The notes under the pieces are model-generated. The model ran no database searches. It was not told the DNA's origin and was given only the letters and a program-made list of their open reading frames with translations. A stretch of 40,814 nt of DNA from Hellea sp. GTDB taxonomy: Bacteria; Pseudomonadota; Alphaproteobacteria; Caulobacterales; Maricaulaceae. The stretch is from positions 1 through 40,814 of the forward strand of contig JAHDDX010000017.1 in the NCBI GenBank assembly GCA_020629135.1, read 5' to 3'. Position numbers and translations under genes: made by a program. Within the stretch, counting starts at the first letter, position 1. Every line of letters begins with the position of its first letter. Positions 17,471-24,318 of this stretch are shown here, in pieces.

Positions 17471-18073
17471 ATGGCCCGCATGACCAATAGTCTGGCTATC
17501 ATATCCGTTTCGGCATTTTTGACGCTAGGCGTAGCCTTTGCTGATCCCGCCGCGGACACCAATCAGGATGGAAAAATCAGTAAGACTGAGTTTATCAACG
17601 CCGCCAATATTCGCTTCATCGAAACCGATATTAATGGTGATAATTTTATCACGAAAGAAGAGCGTAAAGCCCATAAAGAAGGCAAACGAGCAAAACGGGA
17701 AAGCGGACGTTTTGATCGTCTGGACGCTAATAATGACGGTGTGATTACCCGAAACGAATTTGAAGCCCATAGTGCAGACCGCGCTCAAATGCGCGAAGCA
17801 CGACGGGACATCAACCAAGACGGAAACGTCGATCAATTCGACAAAGAGGCCCGCCGCGAAAAAATGCGTGAAATGCGCAAACAGCGTGGGGATCGCCAAA
17901 CAGGCGACCGCCGTCGAATGAACCCTGATGCCGATGGTGACGGTTTCGTCTCTCGCGCCGAACACGATGCTGCAGTTGAAAAAATGTTCGAACGCCTGGA
18001 CGTAAATGGCGATGGATATCTTGAGAAAGGTGAAGGCAAACGCCGACATAAGCGCCGACGGTTCAGACGTTAG
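17471..18073 (+). CDS. Exported protein with six EF-hand loops
   Basis: A 200-residue protein with a signal peptide (1-24, cut after VAFA) and six 12-residue EF-hand loops at about 29-40, 53-64, 85-96, 113-124, 153-164 and 177-188. Five end in the canonical Glu. The fourth (DINQDGNVDQFD) ends in Asp, which usually lowers Ca2+ affinity or shifts it toward Mg2+. Between loops the chain is very rich in Arg and Lys, and it ends in a basic run (KRRHKRRRFRR). AAGGAG lies 7 bases before the ATG. An ECF sigma gene begins 4 bases after its stop, and an anti-sigma gene overlaps that, so this protein may be the periplasmic Ca2+-binding input of that pair. That role is inferred only. Confidence 0.85.
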   Translation: MARMTNSLAIISVSAFLTLGVAFADPAADTNQDGKISKTEFINAANIRFIETDINGDNFITKEERKAHKEGKRAKRESGRFDRLDANNDGVITRNEFEAHSADRAQMREARRDINQDGNVDQFDKEARREKMREMRKQRGDRQTGDRRRMNPDADGDGFVSRAEHDAAVEKMFERLDVNGDGYLEKGEGKRRHKRRRFRR

Positions 18074-18077
18074 ATCC

Positions 18078-18674
18078 ATGAACTTGGTCACTCATAATGC
18101 TGCGTCTGGGCGAGATCCGGACGCAGATTTAATCAAAGCTATCTCGCAAGGTGATAAAACGGCTTTCTCACAACTGATGGATCGGCATTTGTCTCATATT
18201 GTGGCCTTGGCGGCACATATGCTGGGAGACCGCTTTGCGGCCGAAGATGTTGCCCAAACCGTTTTCCTGAAAACGTGGCAAATGATACCTCGCTGGAAAA
18301 CCGGAAATGCCAAATTGATTACATGGATGCGTAAAGTGGCAACAAACCAATGCCTGGATATTTTGCGATCCAAACGCGAAGTATATTCTGACAGTCTCCC
18401 AGATTCCGAGGACCAAAGCCCTTCTGCCATTGATTATCTGGAAATCAGAGATCGATCTTTGCTGGTTCGTGAGGCGATGCAATCCTTACCGGATCGTCAA
18501 AGGGCTGCTATTTCACTTTCATATTTCCAACATGTTTCGCAAAAAGAGGGTTCCGTAATATTGGCAATTTCCGAAAGCGCCTATGAATCGCTTCTGGTTC
18601 GTGCCAGAAAGTCATTGCGCGCTACGTTGTCTCAAAACCCGAACACGTTGTTAGCTACAGGAGTCGGATTATGA
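18078..18674 (+). CDS. RNA polymerase sigma factor, ECF family
   Basis: A 198-residue ECF-type sigma factor with only regions 2 and 4. Region 2 runs about residues 32-105 and includes FAAEDVAQTVFLKTW (core binding and -10 recognition) and WMRKVATNQCLDILRSKR. Region 4 is about 130-185 and includes LPDRQRAAISLSYFQHVSQKEGSV and the recognition helix SESAYESLLVRARKSLR. ATG 18078 is chosen because it lies 4 bases after the EF-hand stop; an open frame runs upstream to 18006 but overlaps that gene. It is co-transcribed with the EF-hand gene and overlaps the anti-sigma gene by 4 bases. Target promoters are unknown. Confidence 0.92.
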   Translation: MNLVTHNAASGRDPDADLIKAISQGDKTAFSQLMDRHLSHIVALAAHMLGDRFAAEDVAQTVFLKTWQMIPRWKTGNAKLITWMRKVATNQCLDILRSKREVYSDSLPDSEDQSPSAIDYLEIRDRSLLVREAMQSLPDRQRAAISLSYFQHVSQKEGSVILAISESAYESLLVRARKSLRATLSQNPNTLLATGVGL

Positions 18675-19123
18675 CTATGCAGGAATTTACGCGTCTGATT
18701 GAAATATACGGTGCAAATCCCGACCGATGGCCATTGGATATCTGCATAGATGCGCAGAAATTCATGGAAACTCATCCCAAAGAGTCCCGAAAGTTGATCG
18801 AGCAGGAGTCCAAATTGGACAAAATACTCGATGAAGCTCATATCCAAGCCGATGTCGAATTATTGCAACGTCGGATTTTAAAGCAAGTTGATGCTTTTCC
18901 TCAAGAACAGCCAATCATCAAAAAGTCACCAGGCTGGATGGCTGTCGCAGCAATGCTCGTCACGGCTTTCACTGTGGGCGTTATTGGTGGACGTTCGTTA
19001 CCGAATACGGTCCCGGCAACTGAGCCCGCATCAGAAGAATTCCTGACTGTTGAATTTGAAACAGCTGCTGATGATCTGGGTCTATCTGATATTTACGCCT
19101 GGGTTGAAGGCGAAGACTTATAA
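18671..19123 (+). CDS. Membrane anti-sigma factor (putative)
   Basis: A 150-residue protein with a cytoplasmic N-terminal half (about 1-86), one membrane helix (about 87-109, GWMAVAAMLVTAFTVGVIGG) and a short acidic periplasmic tail of about 40 residues (EEFLTVEFE to GEDL). The N-terminus has the YGANPDRWP segment and an Ala/Glu-rich helix seen in alphaproteobacterial anti-sigma factors. I see no HxxxCxxC zinc motif, so it is not of the ZAS class. It starts within the sigma gene's stop (ATGA), with AGGAG 8 bases upstream, which gives the stoichiometric coupling usual for sigma/anti-sigma pairs. The acidic periplasmic tail could meet the basic EF-hand protein; that is a guess from charge alone. 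Confidence 0.78.
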   Translation: MTMQEFTRLIEIYGANPDRWPLDICIDAQKFMETHPKESRKLIEQESKLDKILDEAHIQADVELLQRRILKQVDAFPQEQPIIKKSPGWMAVAAMLVTAFTVGVIGGRSLPNTVPATEPASEEFLTVEFETAADDLGLSDIYAWVEGEDL

Positions 19124-19150
19124 AAAAAACGGGCCTATTTGGCCCGTCCT
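19122..19150. terminator. Bidirectional terminator between anti-sigma gene and fliJ
   Basis: ACGGGCC-TATTT-GGCCCGT stem-loop (19129-19147) flanked by an A8 run on the left (U-run for the - strand) and CCTTTAATT on the right. It ends the convergent anti-sigma and fliJ transcripts; the - direction looks stronger. Confidence 0.85.
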
Positions 19151-19170
19151 TTAATTCATTTGATTAGCGA

Positions 19171-19542
19171 TTAAGCTTGTTTGCGATAAGCACTTTCAGC
19201 TTTAGACGCGAGACGTCTAGCCCGGACCCGCTCAAAACTATCCAAAGCATCCAGCGCCGTGCGCAATTCACCCGCCAGATCAAGATGCTGGCTCATAATA
19301 TCATCTAAAGACGAACGAAGATTGGTTTTGCGCTTTATCACCGACTGAGCATATGACCCATAAGAGACATAGCCGTCCTTTTGCGCGTCAGCCTCAATTT
19401 CTTCTTCGGGGACACTTTCGACAAGTTTCCTGATTTGACGCTCAAGATCTTCCCGTGTCGCTTCCAATACTGCGATGCGTTTTTGTAAATCTTCGATCGC
19501 AAAACGCGTTTGGCGGATATTCCGCTCCATTGCTTGATTCAT
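19171..19542 (-). CDS. fliJ: FliJ-like flagellar export coiled-coil protein
   Basis: About 123 residues, almost entirely helical with heptad-like hydrophobics: IRQTRFAIEDLQKRIAVLE, then LERQIRKLVES, and a long C-terminal helix. This is as in FliJ, the stalk-like helper of the FliI ATPase in the flagellar type III export apparatus. Sequence identity in FliJ is always low, so the call rests on length, coiled coil and position beside ctrA, where alphaproteobacteria often have fliJ. The ATG at 19542 is preferred because AGGTG lies 6 bases upstream; a GTG at 19551 is also in frame. No fliI is in the window. It is divergent from ctrA and shares its regulatory region. Confidence 0.72.
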   Translation of the reverse strand: MNQAMERNIRQTRFAIEDLQKRIAVLEATREDLERQIRKLVESVPEEEIEADAQKDGYVSYGSYAQSVIKRKTNLRSSLDDIMSQHLDLAGELRTALDALDSFERVRARRLASKAESAYRKQA

Positions 19543-19688
19543 TTGTTTCACCTAAACCCACTTATTATTATGGCTTTTCACCGTTAGGGCACACTAACTG
19601 AACATAATTACGGTCTAGTAAACGTGGACAAATTAATTTCAATTCGTCTCAAATTACGACGAATTTATTAAAAAAACCGATTTTATCG

Positions 19689-19711
19689 TTAACACTTGAT
19701 TTACGGGATTC
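19689..19711 (+). promoter_or_regulatory. CtrA-box-like site and GANTC in the ctrA/fliJ intergenic region
   Basis: TTAA-CACTTGA-TTTAC (19689-19704) differs from TTAA-N7-TTAAC by one base, and a GATTC (GANTC) follows at 19707-19711. Another GATTC lies at 19761-19765, just before the ribosome site. In Caulobacter, ctrA P1 is controlled by GANTC methylation and by CtrA itself, so the arrangement suggests conserved control. Confidence 0.6.
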
Positions 19712-19782
19712 ACGTAAGCCAAGAATTAAGTTAACCATATTCCTGATAAATAGGGATAGTGATTCGCCTGGGAGGGTCTGAT

Positions 19783-20478
19783 ATGCGCGTTCTTCTAATT
19801 GAAGATGACAGTGCAACTGCGCAAGGCATCGAATTAATGCTGAAAACCGAAGGTTTTAACGTCTATACGACGGATCTCGGGGAAGAAGGCGTCGATTTGG
19901 GCAAATTATACGACTATGACATTATTCTATTGGACCTTAATCTCCCGGACATGCCGGGCTTTGATGTCTTAAAGACCCTCAGAATGGCCAAGATCAATAC
20001 ACCGATCTTCATATTATCAGGTACGTCAGATATTGATTCAAAAGTTCGCGGCCTTGGGACAGGCGCTGATGATTATATGACCAAGCCCTTCCACAAAGAT
20101 GAGCTTATCGCCCGTATTCACGCCGTTGTTCGCCGTTCCAAAGGTCATTCACAATCCGTCATCACGACAGGCGATATTAAAGTGAATCTGGATGCCAAGA
20201 CGGTTGAAGTTGGCGATCACCGCGTCCACTTGACTGGTAAAGAGTACCAAATGCTCGAATTACTGTCCCTTCGGAAGGGAACGACCCTTACAAAGGAAAT
20301 GTTCTTAAATCACCTTTATGGCGGTATGGACGAGCCTGAACTCAAGATTATTGACGTCTTTATCTGTAAGCTTCGCAAAAAATTGGCGTCGGCTACAGGC
20401 GGCGACCACTATATCGAAACTGTTTGGGGACGCGGATATGTCCTTCGCGATCCTTCCAAGGACCGATTAAGCGCCTAA
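19783..20478 (+). CDS. ctrA: Cell-cycle response regulator CtrA
   Basis: OmpR/PhoB-type regulator, 231 residues, the same length as Caulobacter CtrA. It silences the replication origin and controls division, flagellar and pilus genes. The receiver domain (1-120) has the acidic pair Glu7/Asp8/Asp9, phospho-acceptor Asp51 in [11 protein letters not shown], and the TKPF lysine. The winged-helix domain (about 125-225) contains [21 protein letters not shown] and the recognition segment [17 protein letters not shown], near-identical to known CtrA. ATG 19783 has GGGAGGG upstream; a GTG at 19759 is in frame but would add 8 unusual residues. The C-terminus ends in Ser-Ala, while Caulobacter CtrA ends in Ala-Ala, which ClpXP needs. 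Confidence 0.97.
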   Translation: MRVLLIEDDSATAQGIELMLKTEGFNVYTTDLGEEGVDLGKLYDYDIILLDLNLPDMPGFDVLKTLRMAKINTPIFILSGTSDIDSKVRGLGTGADDYMTKPFHKDELIARIHAVVRRSKGHSQSVITTGDIKVNLDAKTVEVGDHRVHLTGKEYQMLELLSLRKGTTLTKEMFLNHLYGGMDEPELKIIDVFICKLRKKLASATGGDHYIETVWGRGYVLRDPSKDRLSA

Positions 20479-20500
20479 GCTTAGATAAACCTAATCGAAT

Positions 20501-21436
20501 TCAACCCCGGTTTACCGGGGTTTTTCTTTGCGGTTCATAAGGGATAGGCGCGACAGTCGGACGGACAATACGATTTTCCGCATCGGCTTGTATTTCGTCT
20601 TCAGTCGCCTTTTTCGGCTTCATAAAGACACCCTTCAGATTTGCCTGTTCTTCAAATCCGTAACTCAGCTTCGGCGTCTCGTCATCTGTGCCTAAGATCA
20701 GACAGCCGCCAGCGACAACAATCGATGATAAACCCCGCATGACCCGGACCTGGGCCGCAGATGAATAATCAGACAATCCATTTCGGAAAATAACCACATG
20801 AAATTGGCCAAGTTCGCCCAGGTTTGAAAGTAAGTGATGTTCTTTAAACGTCACCATATTTCTAAGCTCTTGCTTAACCACCCAGTCTTCGCCGTGGCGG
20901 TCAAAATAGGAAATGAGATCACGGATCGGTAAACCACGCTGAACTTCGAAGTGGGTATATTGACCGCGCCCTGCCCGGTCCAGAGCCGGTGATGGATAAT
21001 CAATGCCTGTGACGTCAAACCTGGTATTTGGATAGATCTGGCGCAGCTTGTTTAATTGAATAGCAAAGGAATATGGCTCTTGGCCGCTGCTGCACCCAAA
21101 CGATAAAATGCGCAAAGTTTCGCCGGGAAAATCACCAAGCAGTTTGGGGTAAATTGTTTCTGCAAATTGCCGAATGGCTAAAGGATCTGGATTAAAATGG
21201 GTATCCCGCTCGAGAAGCGCCGATACGACTTTGATGGCGAGGCGAGATTGGCCTCGACTAAATAGCTCGTCAATCAATGTATTGAGGTCTTCAAAACCTT
21301 CTTTTCGGGCTAATGTCGCCAGACGGGTTTCAATTAAAAATGGGTGATTGGCCCCCAGATTAATGCCAACCAACTCTAATGTCAGGCGTTTGAGCGCTTC
21401 ATAATAGCTTGGGCGCAGGCTAAGGACCCGGCTCAT
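20501..21436 (-). CDS. CheR-like methyltransferase, divergent
   Basis: A 311-residue protein of the CheR family (SAM-dependent methylation of chemoreceptor glutamates). It has an N-terminal helical domain (about 10-75), a SAM-binding motif at about 112-123 (SFGCSSGQEPYS, compared with the usual AGCSTGEEPYS) and a FDVTGIDYPSPAL strand. Two hallmarks are altered. The NETxFFR segment reads LERDTHFNPDP (75-85). The CRNVLIYF motif reads FRNGLSDY (217-224). Activity may be kept or lost. It overlaps the upstream CheY-like gene by 4 bases. The C-terminal 45 residues (KPKKATEDE to the end) are charged and unrelated to CheR. No chemoreceptor is nearby. Confidence 0.85.
   Translation of the reverse strand: MSRVLSLRPSYYEALKRLTLELVGINLGANHPFLIETRLATLARKEGFEDLNTLIDELFSRGQSRLAIKVVSALLERDTHFNPDPLAIRQFAETIYPKLLGDFPGETLRILSFGCSSGQEPYSFAIQLNKLRQIYPNTRFDVTGIDYPSPALDRAGRGQYTHFEVQRGLPIRDLISYFDRHGEDWVVKQELRNMVTFKEHHLLSNLGELGQFHVVIFRNGLSDYSSAAQVRVMRGLSSIVVAGGCLILGTDDETPKLSYGFEEQANLKGVFMKPKKATEDEIQADAENRIVRPTVAPIPYEPQRKTPVNRG
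20503..20527 (+). terminator. ctrA terminator, embedded in the cheR 3' end
   Basis: AACCCCGGT-TT-ACCGGGGTT hairpin followed by TTTC on +, 24 bases after the ctrA stop. The same bases, read on -, encode the last five residues and stop of the CheR-like protein (PVNRG, then TGA). Confidence 0.85.
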
Positions 21437-21801
21437 GACAGTAGTCCGGCCTGAAAAAACTTGCTGCTGATAATGTCGCTGTCAAACGGCTTCATAACAT
21501 ATTCATTGGCGCCGGCTTCAATCGCTTCGACAATTTTGCTCACATCACGCTCAGCCGTGCAAAATACAACAACGGGCTGTTCGCCACCGGGTGTTTGACG
21601 CAATGTCTTTAAAAAGGTCAAACCATCCATAACCGGCATATTCCAATCCAAAAGGATCGCATCTGGCATTCGGCTATAACATTTTTCAATGGCCTGTTGT
21701 CCATTCTCCGCTTCTTGGGACTCGAATTTAAGGTCTTGCAATATACGGCCCGCCACACGACGGATCATTTTTGAGTCATCCACAATCAGACAGGTTTTCA
21801 T
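21433..21801 (-). CDS. CheY-like single-domain response regulator
   Basis: A 122-residue receiver domain with nothing attached. It has the acidic pair Asp8/Asp9, phospho-acceptor Asp52 in LLDWNMPVMDG, switch Thr82 (FCTAE) and Lys104 (MKPFD), so it should be phosphorylatable. An Ala-Gly-Leu-Leu-Ser C-terminus replaces the usual last helix end. It overlaps both neighbours by 4 bases (ATGA), making a tightly coupled CheA-like/CheY/CheR unit. As the CheA-like partner appears to lack kinase motifs, phosphate probably comes from another kinase or from ChpT, which is encoded next door; that route is inferred. Confidence 0.92.
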   Translation of the reverse strand: MKTCLIVDDSKMIRRVAGRILQDLKFESQEAENGQQAIEKCYSRMPDAILLDWNMPVMDGLTFLKTLRQTPGGEQPVVVFCTAERDVSKIVEAIEAGANEYVMKPFDSDIISSKFFQAGLLS

Positions 21802-22739
21802 GCGGTTTCCTTCCGCTGATCGATAGTCTCAGTTAAATCAGGTCTAACTTTACCAGAGCCAGCAACACGTAGGGGCAAATCCGCAAGCGCTATGCTGACT
21901 GATTGTTTTTCGTTACTTAATCCGGTTTTCATCCCCATACCCACCAGTTGGACGACCGCATGCGAAGCAAACAACATTTTTGACGGGGATTTGCCCGTTG
22001 TCGTCACTAAGACATGAAAGACATCGCCTTCGACCTGCGCGGTAAACGAAATATGTGCGGATCGGCTTCTGCCTTTTTGACGCCGAATTTCTGGGGTTTC
22101 GATACTGTTCGAGACCAGATGATTGCCGATTTCAGCCATCGCGCGCACGACGACTTTTAAATATTCTTGGCTGAGCGCAATCGCTCCCGCAGATAAAGAC
22201 ACACTCACCGTCTTGTCTTGCTGGCGCGCAGTCCTCAAAATTTCATCCGTAATGAGCGGCATCTCTCCTTCTAGGGGTAATAAGTTTTGTTTTGAGGTGT
22301 CGGTCTTTGGCACCTTAAAATTCGTCAATGCCTGAAGGGCGTTTCGTTCAGCGCCAGGCCTGGCTAGATCCATTACGGATCGCAGGGTCGCGGCAGCAAT
22401 TTCAAAAGCCGCCCTTTCATCTGGAACGGATAAAGGTTCGACCCGGGTCATTAGTTCATTTTCAACTTGTTCCAAGCCAGATTTGTATTGAGACACCAGT
22501 TTATTCAATGCCAACAGGTTACCACCACGTTGTGCTGCGGGGCGCTCAAAGCGAAAATCATCGCTGACCAAACGGGTGACACGACCGATAGCGCGCGCCT
22601 GCATTTGGGAAGCTTTCTCATCAATTTGGTCCAGGGCGCGGATCGCGTCGTCACCGTCAAGCTTGCCATCAATCAAGGCAGCAACACTTTCATCACACAG
22701 ATCAACAAAGGCACGTGCGGCAATTAAATCGTCACCCAT
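21798..22739 (-). CDS. CheA-like protein with degenerate kinase domain (pseudokinase candidate)
   Basis: A 313-residue protein. Residues about 160-290 align by eye with the ATPase part of CheA: PLITDEILRTARQQDKTV, then HLVSNSIETPEIRRQKGR (about 207-224), where CheA has a HLxRNxxDHGIExPExR motif. The Asn (211) is kept but DHG is missing. The next block reads VLVTTTGKSPSK where CheA has DDGxGID, so the ATP-lid Gly/Asp motif is gone. The N-terminal 100 residues are helical, and I see no His in a phosphotransfer motif. It therefore looks like a CheA relative that cannot act as a kinase. It is the first gene of the CheY/CheR operon, with AGAGGA before the ATG. Confidence 0.7.
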   Translation of the reverse strand: MGDDLIAARAFVDLCDESVAALIDGKLDGDDAIRALDQIDEKASQMQARAIGRVTRLVSDDFRFERPAAQRGGNLLALNKLVSQYKSGLEQVENELMTRVEPLSVPDERAAFEIAAATLRSVMDLARPGAERNALQALTNFKVPKTDTSKQNLLPLEGEMPLITDEILRTARQQDKTVSVSLSAGAIALSQEYLKVVVRAMAEIGNHLVSNSIETPEIRRQKGRSRSAHISFTAQVEGDVFHVLVTTTGKSPSKMLFASHAVVQLVGMGMKTGLSNEKQSVSIALADLPLRVAGSGKVRPDLTETIDQRKETA

Positions 22740-22768
22740 AATGTCCTCTGTTTCGCCTAAATTTCCAC

Positions 22769-22829
22769 GAATCGCCTTGCAATCCGCCCTACGGGAAATC
22801 CTGACGGTAAAACGTTAAAAGGACCTAAA
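22769..22829 (-). promoter_or_regulatory. CtrA-box-like site plus GANTC upstream of the CheA-like operon
   Basis: On the - strand TTTA-GGTCCTT-TTAAC (+ 22814-22829) is one base from TTAA-N7-TTAAC. A GATTC (GANTC, 22769-22773) lies between it and the start codon at 22739. Confidence 0.5.
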
Positions 22830-22864
22830 ATTTGGGGTAAAAAACGCCTTAAATTTCTGAATGA

Positions 22865-23536
22865 CTAAGCGGCATCCTGAGCTTTATCTTTGGGAAGAAA
22901 AACGGAAAAGGTAACCGTGTCTTCGTCAACATTCGTATCAATCCGACCTTTAAGTTCGCGGACCATCATGCCCGCGTAAAAAGGCTGTATAGAGCGGCCA
23001 TCAAAGCCGTCTTCAGGGGCCTTGCCTGACAGCGTCCGAGTTACCATAGGGTCTAGCTTGGCTTTTTGACCATTTGCCTTAACTTCGATGAGTTCCGCAT
23101 CACCTGTCCGGGTAATGCTAGCGGTTACAGTCCCACCACGCGGAATAGAATAACAGCTAATCATTATCAGGTTGAGCAAAAGCCGCGCAGGTGTTTTATC
23201 CAATCCCTCGACCAATGTGTCCCATTTGACTGAAACTTTACCCTCCGCATACATACCGCCAGCCAAAGTTCGGAGCTGATCAAGACCAATAAACCCGGGG
23301 GCAGACGTGCCGGCCCCAAAAGCCAGCCTTAAAAACTGCAATTTCGCCGAGGCTTGTTTGGCTGATAATCGCACTAGATCCATGGCGTCAGGATGCATAT
23401 CGGCGTTATCCGGATCGTCCAAAACCTCTATTGCGGTTCCGAGGGCCCCTATGGGCGAAATCAAATCATGACAAATACGCGCGCACATAAGTGCGGAAAG
23501 ATCGCCGGGCGTTAGTTTTTGAGGATTTTCAGACAT
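22865..23536 (-). CDS. chpT: Histidine phosphotransferase ChpT
   Basis: About 223 residues. ChpT shuttles phosphate from the hybrid kinase CckA to CtrA and CpdR. It resembles a histidine kinase core without ATPase activity: the dimerisation helix carries ALMCARICHDLISPIGAL with phospho-accepting His23, followed by a degenerate ATPase-like domain (about 100-215; LLLNLIMISCYSIPRGG, where kinases have the N-box) and a short acidic C-terminal segment. ATG 23536 is taken; a GTG 12 bases upstream (23548) is in frame, and neither has a clear ribosome site. A GAATC and a CtrA-box-like site lie upstream. It follows the CheA-like operon's promoter on the same strand but is separate from it. Confidence 0.93.
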   Translation of the reverse strand: MSENPQKLTPGDLSALMCARICHDLISPIGALGTAIEVLDDPDNADMHPDAMDLVRLSAKQASAKLQFLRLAFGAGTSAPGFIGLDQLRTLAGGMYAEGKVSVKWDTLVEGLDKTPARLLLNLIMISCYSIPRGGTVTASITRTGDAELIEVKANGQKAKLDPMVTRTLSGKAPEDGFDGRSIQPFYAGMMVRELKGRIDTNVDEDTVTFSVFLPKDKAQDAA

Positions 23537-23553
23537 AGGAACTCGCACTTATA

Positions 23554-23598
23554 GAATCACTTGGACATGCTTGATCAGAACCCTAAACGATAAATTAA
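23554..23598 (-). promoter_or_regulatory. CtrA-box-like site and GANTC upstream of chpT
   Basis: GANTC (GAATC on +, 23554-23558) and, read on -, TTAA-TTTATCG-TTTA (+ 23584-23598), one base from TTAA-N7-TTAA. Both sit 18-62 bases before the chpT start. Confidence 0.42.
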
Positions 23599-23614
23599 GG
23601 AATTGAAGATCAGG

Positions 23615-23642
23615 CACAAAAAAACCGGGGCAAGCCCGGTTT
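23615..23642 (-). terminator. Rho-independent terminator of the ydbH-ynbE-ydbL operon
   Basis: AAACCGGG-GCAAG-CCCGGTTT stem (23622-23642); on the - strand it is followed by a run of seven or more T. It lies just after the YdbL-like stop and before the chpT promoter. Confidence 0.9.
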
Positions 23643-23664
23643 CGATCAGGGAATTTGCGAATAT

Positions 23665-24051
23665 TTATTTTACCGTCGTCCAAGCCCCCGACGCCATCAT
23701 AACTTTTTCACCAGGCCGCGCTTTCGCGATTTGTTTTTCGCCGGTTAAAGCCGCAACGACTTCGACTTGAACATTTTGTTGTCGGGCTAATCGCGTATAA
23801 ACGGATTTGCGACCAATATTGATCTCGTTCATCGCGTTCACAATTTCAGCGCCAGCACGCGAATCGACAACGGCAAGATATCCCGCCGGCGTTTCACCGA
23901 TCACACCGCTTTTTTTGGCCTGATCAACTACCAGCTTGGCATTGGAAGCCTGTGCAATAGCAGGGCTCGACAATGTGGAAAATCCCACAAATCCGGCGCC
24001 TGCGGCCAAAACAGCCGAAAACAGACTTAAAACAATTGATTTTACACGCAT
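23665..24051 (-). CDS. ydbL: YdbL-like periplasmic protein (DUF1318)
   Basis: A 128-residue exported protein: signal peptide about 1-34 (cut after IAQA), then a DUF1318 domain with VVDQAKKSGVIGETPAGYLAVVDSR, VNAMNEINIGRKSVYTRLA and EKVMMASGAWTTVK. In E. coli, YdbL is a periplasmic partner of the YdbH-YnbE bridge that keeps the YnbE oligomers in check. The three genes occur here in the same order (ydbH, ynbE, ydbL). It is separated from ynbE by 10 bases, so translation is coupled or nearly so. Confidence 0.9.
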   Translation of the reverse strand: MRVKSIVLSLFSAVLAAGAGFVGFSTLSSPAIAQASNAKLVVDQAKKSGVIGETPAGYLAVVDSRAGAEIVNAMNEINIGRKSVYTRLARQQNVQVEVVAALTGEKQIAKARPGEKVMMASGAWTTVK

Positions 24052-24061
24052 GTTCTCGCTC

Positions 24062-24247
24062 CTAAAACAAATCCGGGTTTTCAGTGATCAGGTCTTCGAC
24101 TTCTTTGTCGAGCCTAACCCTTACCTCTTGATCAATTTTAACGTTTAAATTGATCTCGATCGGTTTGTCCGGCGCTTTGATTTGCACACATCCGGTTAAA
24201 AAAGACGATGCCAAAATTCCGGTCACAATCCCGTATTTCATAGCCAT
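24062..24247 (-). CDS. ynbE: YnbE-like outer-membrane lipoprotein
   Basis: A 61-residue lipoprotein: signal with lipobox LTGC (Cys20), then the YnbE signature KAPDKPIEINLNVKIDQEVRVRLDKEVEDL. In E. coli, YnbE forms oligomers that complete the bridge from the inner-membrane protein YdbH to the outer membrane. The start may also be the second Met (24241). It follows the YdbH-like gene on the same strand and precedes ydbL. Confidence 0.92.
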   Translation of the reverse strand: MAMKYGIVTGILASSFLTGCVQIKAPDKPIEINLNVKIDQEVRVRLDKEVEDLITENPDLF

Positions 24248-24318
24248 TCCTTACTCGTTTTCATCTGAACTTGGCATTAATGGCCTGTTGGGACAAGTAC
24301 AGACTCCGGCTTCCTTTG

